Position numbers and translations under genes: made by a program. This document shows, one piece after another, positions 14,257 to 18,125 of a stretch of 18,125 nt of DNA. The DNA is from Betaproteobacteria bacterium (GTDB lineage Bacteria > Pseudomonadota > Gammaproteobacteria > Burkholderiales > Burkholderiaceae_C). The stretch spans positions 1 through 18,125 of the forward strand of contig CANFOR010000027.1 of NCBI GenBank assembly GCA_947448675.1, written 5' to 3'. The notes below the pieces were generated by a model. It worked only from the letters and a program-made list of their open reading frames with translations. It made no database searches and was not told the DNA's origin. Each line of letters starts with the position of its first letter. Position 1 is the stretch's first letter.

Positions 14257-15168
14257 CTAGGTCTGCGTAATACTGCGTACAAAATCCGCAGCAGGCATGC
14301 TTTTGCCATCAAGCGTTTTCACACGCCGAATTTCAATATGACCGCCATGCGCGTGGATGCAGATCGAGCTTTCCGCCATGTCAGTCATTTCTCCTGGTTT
14401 TCCGCGGACTGTGCCGAGCGTTCGCACGGGATGTTTTACGCAGTCCAGTAGCCGAACTTTATGGCCATGGATCTCTGTCCATGCACCGGGCGAAGGATGA
14501 CACGCGCGAATGAGGTTGTAGACCTGGTCCACATGGTTGGCCCAATTGATGCGCGACTCTTCTTCGCGGAACCAGCCCTCGTAGCTGGCTTGCGTTTCGT
14601 CTTGCACGCGTTCGGTGTGCTGCCCTGCCACCACTGCGTCAGCAGCCTCTAGCAAAGCTTGCACGCCCAGCGGAAACAGCTGCTGAGAGTAGACATCACC
14701 CAGGGTGTCGTCAGGGCCGATGGCACAGGTTTTTTGCAAAATAATTGGGCCTTCGTCCAAGCCGTCGGTGGGTCGGAAAATCGTCAACCCGGTTTGTGTT
14801 GCACCGCGCGCAATGGCCCAGCTGATGGCCGAAGGGCCACGGTGCAGAGGCAGCAAAGAGGGGTGGTATTGGATGGTGCCGTGCTTGGGAATATTCACAA
14901 AGGCTTGCGGCGCAAATTGCAGCACATAGGCCATTACGCCCAGCTCCACATCTAGCGCGCGCAGGGCCGCTGCGGCTTCCTCGCCTTTGAGGTTGGCAAA
15001 TTGAAATACCGGCAAGCCGCGCTCTTGCGCAGCAAGGCGCAGCACATCGGGCTTGGTGCCCGGCTTCTCGGGGGCACAGAACACGCCGGCAACCTGGTCT
15101 TGGCGTGCTAAAAATGCTTCCAAAACAGATTTTCCAAAAGCGTGTTGGCCGATCAATGCAAGTCTCAT
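14257..15168 (-). CDS. Stand-alone 10-formyl-THF hydrolase/formyltransferase-domain protein
   Basis: A 303-residue member of the formyltransferase superfamily. It resembles the N-terminal hydrolase domain of 10-formyl-THF dehydrogenase (ALDH1L1) more than Fmt. Shared features I recall are the IGQHAFG start, VFxxPxKxG, YHPSLLPLHRG, FRPTDGLDEGP, DDTLGDVY, ASYEG, SRINW, PGAWTE, and a C-terminal KTLDGKSMPAADF. His102 (YHPSLLP) and Asp138 (GLDEG) match the catalytic pair. The aldehyde-dehydrogenase and carrier domains of ALDH1L1 are absent. It could release formate and THF from 10-formyl-THF, or move a formyl group between folate and another acceptor. It lies 22 bases after the TauE gene and 186 before oxlT, all on the minus strand. 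The Shine-Dalgarno is weak (AAAGAA). The superfamily is certain; the reaction in the cell is not. Confidence 0.82.
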   Translation of the reverse strand: MRLALIGQHAFGKSVLEAFLARQDQVAGVFCAPEKPGTKPDVLRLAAQERGLPVFQFANLKGEEAAAALRALDVELGVMAYVLQFAPQAFVNIPKHGTIQYHPSLLPLHRGPSAISWAIARGATQTGLTIFRPTDGLDEGPIILQKTCAIGPDDTLGDVYSQQLFPLGVQALLEAADAVVAGQHTERVQDETQASYEGWFREEESRINWANHVDQVYNLIRACHPSPGAWTEIHGHKVRLLDCVKHPVRTLGTVRGKPGEMTDMAESSICIHAHGGHIEIRRVKTLDGKSMPAADFVRSITQT

Positions 15169-15190
15169 GATTATTCTTTAGCGGAGGTTT

Positions 15191-15991
15191 TTAGCGAAAT
15201 AAGAAGTAAACCGCCAAGCCATACAAGGCAGTGGCAAATACTTTTTTCAGGGGGCGAATGTCCATGCGGTGCGCAGTGCGCGCGCCCAGCGGGGCCATGC
15301 ACATGCTGGCGATGGAAATGACCAATAAGCCGGGCAGGTACAGGTAGCCTACCGATCCCGGCGGCATTTGCGGCACGCCCTGACCGGCCCAGATGTAGCC
15401 CAGCGTACCGGCCAAGGCGATGGGAAAGCCCAGGGCCGCCGAGGTGGCCACGGCATTGTGGATGCGCACATTGCACCAAGTCATAAACGGCACCGAAATG
15501 AATGCGCCGCCCGCGCCCACCAAGGAGGAGAGTCCACCGATAAAGCCGCCCACACCGAGCATGCCCGCCAGCCCTGGCAGGGTGCGGCCGGGTTTGGGCT
15601 TGCGGTCTAAAAACATTTGCGTGGCCGAGAAGGCAACAAAAAATGCAAACAACATGCCCAGCACTTTGCCCGGCAGGGCTACGGCCAGTTGTGCGCCCAG
15701 GGCCGAGCCCAACAAGATGCCCGGCGCCAGCTTCAAAGCTACCGGCCAGAGCACCGCGCCGCGCTGGTGGTGGGCCCATACAGATGCCATCGAAGTAAAA
15801 CAAATCGTGGCCAGCGAGGTGGCCACTGCGATCTTGATGGTGTAGTCGTGCGGGAAGCCCTTGGACGACAAAATCATCGAGACAAAGGGCACCATTAGCA
15901 TGCCACCGCCAATGCCCAAAAGACCGGCCAAAAAGCCAGTGCACAGGCCGATGGCAGCGAGTTCCAAAATCAAACGGGGATCAAACAGCAT
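15191..15991 (-). CDS. TauE/SafE-family membrane exporter
   Basis: A 266-residue very hydrophobic protein with about eight membrane helices in two homologous halves. The first repeat opens with GFLAGLLGIGGGMLMVP (19-35), the second with GFIGGLSSLVGAGGAFISVP (about 149-168), the hallmark of the TauE/SafE (DUF81) family. Members export sulfite, sulfoacetate or other small organosulfur or carboxylate anions; the substrate here cannot be read from sequence. It is 22 bases upstream of the formyl-THF hydrolase gene, so the pair is probably co-transcribed, which raises the chance of a role with C1 or C2 acids. Upstream on the same strand lies the 6S RNA gene, whose read-through could feed this gene. 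No clear Shine-Dalgarno is seen. Confidence 0.9.
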   Translation of the reverse strand: MLFDPRLILELAAIGLCTGFLAGLLGIGGGMLMVPFVSMILSSKGFPHDYTIKIAVATSLATICFTSMASVWAHHQRGAVLWPVALKLAPGILLGSALGAQLAVALPGKVLGMLFAFFVAFSATQMFLDRKPKPGRTLPGLAGMLGVGGFIGGLSSLVGAGGAFISVPFMTWCNVRIHNAVATSAALGFPIALAGTLGYIWAGQGVPQMPPGSVGYLYLPGLLVISIASMCMAPLGARTAHRMDIRPLKKVFATALYGLAVYFLFR

Positions 15992-16034
15992 GCAAGCGAA
16001 GCCTGTGCGCAGCAGCGCTGGCCTTCATAGTTAT

Positions 16035-16055
16035 AAAAAAGAGGGTGTCTGCTGC
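16035..16055 (-). terminator. Terminator at the 3' end of the 6S RNA
   Basis: The closing strand GCAGCAGACACCC (minus strand, 16055-16043) is followed by TCTTTTTTATAA. The closing stem with the opposite 5' strand, followed by six Us at 16040-16035, would end the RNA here. Confidence 0.65.
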
Positions 16056-16220
16056 GCCACCAAGTCGTCATCCTGAACCGGGGTTCAGGTGGGCGAGGGC
16101 AGTTGAAGCTTGGGTTCGTCTAACGCGAGACGATCACGCCACTTCAGCGATGTACCAAGCCCGTGCTCGAAGAGCATTGGTTCAAGGAAATATAAAACCC
16201 AGCATGTGCAGCAGACACCC
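16041..16220 (-). ncRNA. ssrS: 6S RNA
   Basis: A 180-base RNA on the minus strand with the architecture of 6S RNA, the abundant RNA that mimics an open promoter and binds sigma70 RNA polymerase in stationary phase. The ends form a perfect 13-bp closing stem (16220-16208 with 16055-16043). The middle holds an apical hairpin, TCGTCT-6 bases-AGACGA (16132-16115). The 3' side of the central bubble has the hairpin CCTGAACC-CC-GGTTCAGG (16089-16072), matching the E. coli CCTTGAACC...GGGTTCAAGG hairpin in position and sequence. ATATTTC followed by GGCTTGGTACAT on the 5' side also parallels the E. coli 6S order. It has its own -10 and U-run terminator, and lies divergent to carA and upstream of tauE. 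The exact ends are estimates to within a few bases. Confidence 0.88.
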
Positions 16221-16222
16221 CG

Positions 16223-16252
16223 ATTCTAAGCGCCCGGCGCAGCGCCGATTCA
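16223..16252 (-). promoter_or_regulatory. Predicted promoter of the 6S RNA
   Basis: TAGAAT (minus strand, 16228-16223) is a near-consensus -10, 5 to 7 bases before the 5' strand of the 6S closing stem. The -35 region is weak (TGAATC at 16252-16247, 18-base spacer). It lies back-to-back with the carA promoter. Confidence 0.6.
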
Positions 16253-16273
16253 CAGAGGGGCCTGGGCTATAAT
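16245..16273 (+). promoter_or_regulatory. Predicted carAB promoter
   Basis: A perfect -10 TATAAT lies at 16268-16273; the -35 at 17-base spacing is poor (CCGATT, 16245-16250). Transcription would start near 16280, giving a leader of about 120 bases before carA. I see no clear ArgR or PurR box. Confidence 0.55.
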
Positions 16274-16338
16274 GAGAGGCTTTCAAGCAACAAAAAAACG
16301 CCCGCGCAACAGCACCCGCCAAACCCATCCAAAGCCGT

Positions 16339-16359
16339 CACCCTCAAGTGTTTGAGGTG
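16339..16359 (+). other. Stem-loop in the carA leader
   Basis: CCTCAA (16342-16347) pairs with TTGAGG (16352-16357) around GTGT, extended by two pairs across a one-base bulge. It is 40 bases before the carA start. There is no U-run after it, so it is not a classical attenuator; it may influence leader folding. Confidence 0.35.
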
Positions 16360-16398
16360 CCAAGCTGGGGCGTACCCGTAAACCATTCGGAGAACCCA

Positions 16399-17562
16399 GT
16401 GCTTTTGTCTCTTCAGGGAAGTTTCCCCCCCGCCATCTTGGCGCTCGCAGACGGCACAGTCTTTATTGGCCATTCCATCGGCGCCACTGGCTCCAGCGTC
16501 GGCGAAGTCGTGTTCAACACCTCTATGTCGGGCTACCAAGAAATCTTGACCGACCCGAGCTATTGCCAGCAAATCGTCACGCTCACCTACCCGCACATCG
16601 GTAACTACGGCATCAATGCCGAAGACGTCGAGGCCAACAAAATCCACGCAGCGGGCCTGATCATCAAAGACCTGCCCCTGGTGGCGAGCAACTTTCGCTC
16701 GCAGCAAAGCTTGTCGCAATACCTGGTGGCCGAGCGCACCGTGGCCATTGCCAACATCGACACCCGCAAACTCACGCGCCACTTGCGCAGCCTGGGCGCG
16801 CAAAACGGCTGCATCTTGGGCCTGGCTGCGGGTGAAGAAGTGAGCCAAGCCCAGGTTGACCAAGCCATTGCCGCTGCCAAAGCTGCGCCCAGCATGGCCG
16901 GCCTCGACTTGGCTAAGGTGGTGAGCGCAACCCAGCCCTACGAGTGGACGCAAACTGAATGGCTCTTGGGCCGTGGCTACGGCACGCAAAGCGCGCCGCG
17001 CTTCCACGTGGTGGCCTTTGACTTTGGCGTGAAGAAAAACATTTTGCGCATGCTGGCCGAGCGCGGCTGCAAGGTCACCGTGGTGCCCGCGCAAACCGCT
17101 GCAGCGGATGTACTGGCCCTTAAGCCCAACGGCGTATTTTTGTCCAACGGCCCCGGCGACCCAGAGCCTTGCAGCTATGCAATTGATAGCGCATCACGAT
17201 TAATAGATGCGGGTATCCCGACTTTTGGCATCTGTTTGGGGCACCAAATCATGGCCTTGGCCAGCGGCGCCAAAACTTTCAAAATGAAGTTCGGCCACCA
17301 CGGCGCCAACCACCCGGTGAAAGACCTCGACAGCGGCCGCGTCAGCATCACCAGCCAAAACCACGGCTTTGCGGTGGACGAAAGAACCCTGCCCGCCAAC
17401 TTACGCGCTACCCACATCAGTCTGTTCGACGGCACCCTGCAAGGCCTGGCCCGCACCGACAAACCCGCGTTCTGCTTCCAAGGCCACCCCGAAGCATCGC
17501 CTGGGCCGCACGACATCAGCTATCTGTTTGACCGCTTCATCGCTTTGATGGAGGCGAAGTAA
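16399..17562 (+). CDS. carA: Carbamoyl-phosphate synthase small (glutamine amidotransferase) subunit
   Basis: A 387-residue protein; E. coli CarA is 382. It supplies ammonia from glutamine to CarB for carbamoyl phosphate, used in pyrimidine and arginine synthesis. The N-terminal CPSase domain has GEVVFNTSMSGYQEILTDPSY and TLTYPHIGNYG. The class I amidotransferase domain has the nucleophile elbow GICLGHQ with Cys279, and His363/Glu365 in GHPEASPGPHD complete the triad. The GTG start at 16399 is preceded by GGAGA at good spacing and gives the standard N-terminus (V/M)LLSLQGSFPPA; the longer frame from 16348 adds residues unlike the family. carB follows with a one-base gap after the stop, so the two are one operon. 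Residues around 259-272 are encoded by an AT-richer hairpin segment. Confidence 0.97.
   Translation: MLLSLQGSFPPAILALADGTVFIGHSIGATGSSVGEVVFNTSMSGYQEILTDPSYCQQIVTLTYPHIGNYGINAEDVEANKIHAAGLIIKDLPLVASNFRSQQSLSQYLVAERTVAIANIDTRKLTRHLRSLGAQNGCILGLAAGEEVSQAQVDQAIAAAKAAPSMAGLDLAKVVSATQPYEWTQTEWLLGRGYGTQSAPRFHVVAFDFGVKKNILRMLAERGCKVTVVPAQTAAADVLALKPNGVFLSNGPGDPEPCSYAIDSASRLIDAGIPTFGICLGHQIMALASGAKTFKMKFGHHGANHPVKDLDSGRVSITSQNHGFAVDERTLPANLRATHISLFDGTLQGLARTDKPAFCFQGHPEASPGPHDISYLFDRFIALMEAK
17174..17190. repeat. Hairpin resembling the interspersed repeat, inside carA
   Basis: GCTAT, 7 bases, ATAGC has the same 17-base layout as the copies at 1177-1193 and 5866-5882. It is followed by GCATC, 10 bases, GATGC, a second small hairpin. 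It encodes YAIDS in a position where CarA proteins have normal sequence of the same length, so it may be a chance match or a gene-conversion trace. The flanks do not align well with the other copies. Confidence 0.3.
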
Positions 17563-17563
17563 T

Positions 17564-18125
17564 ATGCCAAAACGCACCGACATTAAAACCATCCTCATCA
17601 TCGGCGCGGGCCCGATCATCATTGGCCAGGCTTGCGAGTTTGACTATTCGGGCGTGCAGGCCTGCAAGGCCCTGCGCGAAGAGGGCTACCGCGTGGTGCT
17701 GATCAACAGCAACCCGGCCACCATCATGACCGACCCGGCCACGGCCGACGTGACCTACATCGAGCCCATTACCTGGCAGACGGTTGAAAAAATCATCGCC
17801 AAAGAAAAGCCCGACGCCATTTTGCCGACCATGGGTGGGCAGACCGCGCTGAACTGCGCGCTCGACCTGTGGCACCACGGCGTGCTTGCCAAATACATGG
17901 GCGCAGCTACTGGTAAACCGGTGGAACTGATCGGCGCCACGCCCGAGGCAATCGACAAAGCCGAAGACCGCCTGAAGTTCAAAGACGCCATGACCAAGAT
18001 CGGTCTGGGCTCGGCGCGCTCGGGCATCGCCCACAGCATGGAAGAGGCCTGGACGGTGCAAAAAACCTTGGGCTTTCCCACGGTGATTCGCCCCAGCTTT
18101 ACCCTGGGCGGAACGGGCGGCGGCA
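17564..18125 (+). CDS. carB: Carbamoyl-phosphate synthase large subunit, N-terminal part (cut by window edge)
   Basis: The first 187 codons of CarB, about a sixth of the usual 1070-1080 residues, running off the right edge. MPKRTDIKTILIIGAGPIII is the standard start; CEFDYSGVQACKAL, LINSNPATIMTDP, PTMGGQTALN, and RPSFTLGGTGGG at the edge are the pre-ATP-grasp and first ATP-grasp motifs for bicarbonate phosphorylation. The subunit makes carbamoyl phosphate in the cytoplasm with ammonia channelled from CarA. The ATG lies one base after the carA stop; translation is probably coupled. Residues 112-119 (MGAATGKP) appear as a short insertion compared with the family forms I remember (…KYxVELIGA). 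Confidence 0.97.
   Translation, partial: MPKRTDIKTILIIGAGPIIIGQACEFDYSGVQACKALREEGYRVVLINSNPATIMTDPATADVTYIEPITWQTVEKIIAKEKPDAILPTMGGQTALNCALDLWHHGVLAKYMGAATGKPVELIGATPEAIDKAEDRLKFKDAMTKIGLGSARSGIAHSMEEAWTVQKTLGFPTVIRPSFTLGGTGGG

Noticed and set aside
16043..16220. Mobile element of MITE type with 13-bp terminal inverted repeats
   Set aside because: The inverted repeats fit the closing stem of 6S RNA, with promoter, terminator and inner hairpins in the 6S order; no target-site duplication is seen.
16045..16272. 75-codon plus-strand open frame in the tauE-carA gap
   Set aside because: It overlies the 6S RNA on the opposite strand, has no RBS and no recognisable protein features.

Overview
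The window is about 18 kb of GC-rich DNA that looks like a chromosome of a betaproteobacterium in the order Burkholderiales, most likely Comamonadaceae. The evidence is an alanine/lysine-rich tail followed by the linker that precedes SWIB domains in that family, an orphan Bug-type binding protein, a 6S RNA beside carAB, and short interspersed hairpin repeats of a kind I recall from Comamonadaceae genomes. The genus cannot be fixed from the sequence alone.

Left part (1-6934). On the minus strand lies the start of a histone-H1-like SWIB protein, cut by the window edge. It is preceded by a 291-base gap with small inverted repeats. Next come a 1052-residue FAD/Fe-S 2-hydroxyacid dehydrogenase and its upstream GntR/FCD regulator, also on the minus strand. 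Divergent from them, on the plus strand, are a class V aminotransferase of the serine/alanine-glyoxylate type and a Bug-type periplasmic binding protein. Two nearly identical operators flank the divergent gap, one at each start. This unit probably handles 2-hydroxyacids and glyoxylate.

Central part (6945-15991). This is an oxalate catabolism island. On the minus strand are oxc (oxalyl-CoA decarboxylase), frc (formyl-CoA:oxalate CoA-transferase), a small stand-alone PAS protein and a second frc paralogue. Divergent from oxc is a Crp/Fnr-family regulator. It converges, across a strong bidirectional terminator, on an OxlT-like oxalate:formate antiporter. Upstream of the antiporter on the minus strand are a stand-alone 10-formyl-THF hydrolase-type protein and a TauE/SafE exporter. 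The expected flow is: OxlT brings in oxalate and exports formate; Frc makes oxalyl-CoA; Oxc makes formyl-CoA and CO2; Frc recycles CoA and releases formate. The folate enzyme may connect this to C1 metabolism, and the aminotransferase may connect glyoxylate to glycine/serine. An FNR-like palindrome lies in the oxc/regulator gap, exactly at -41.5 from a predicted oxc start site. A second one lies upstream of the antiporter. The regulator's recognition helix carries the ExxSR pattern that fits such sites.

Right part (15992-18125). The 407-base gap between tauE and carA holds an unmarked 6S RNA gene on the minus strand, with its own promoter and terminator, and a divergent carA promoter. carA is complete (GTG start), and carB runs off the right edge.

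Functions were assigned by recognising family motifs by eye, with no database search. The regulatory assignments are predictions.
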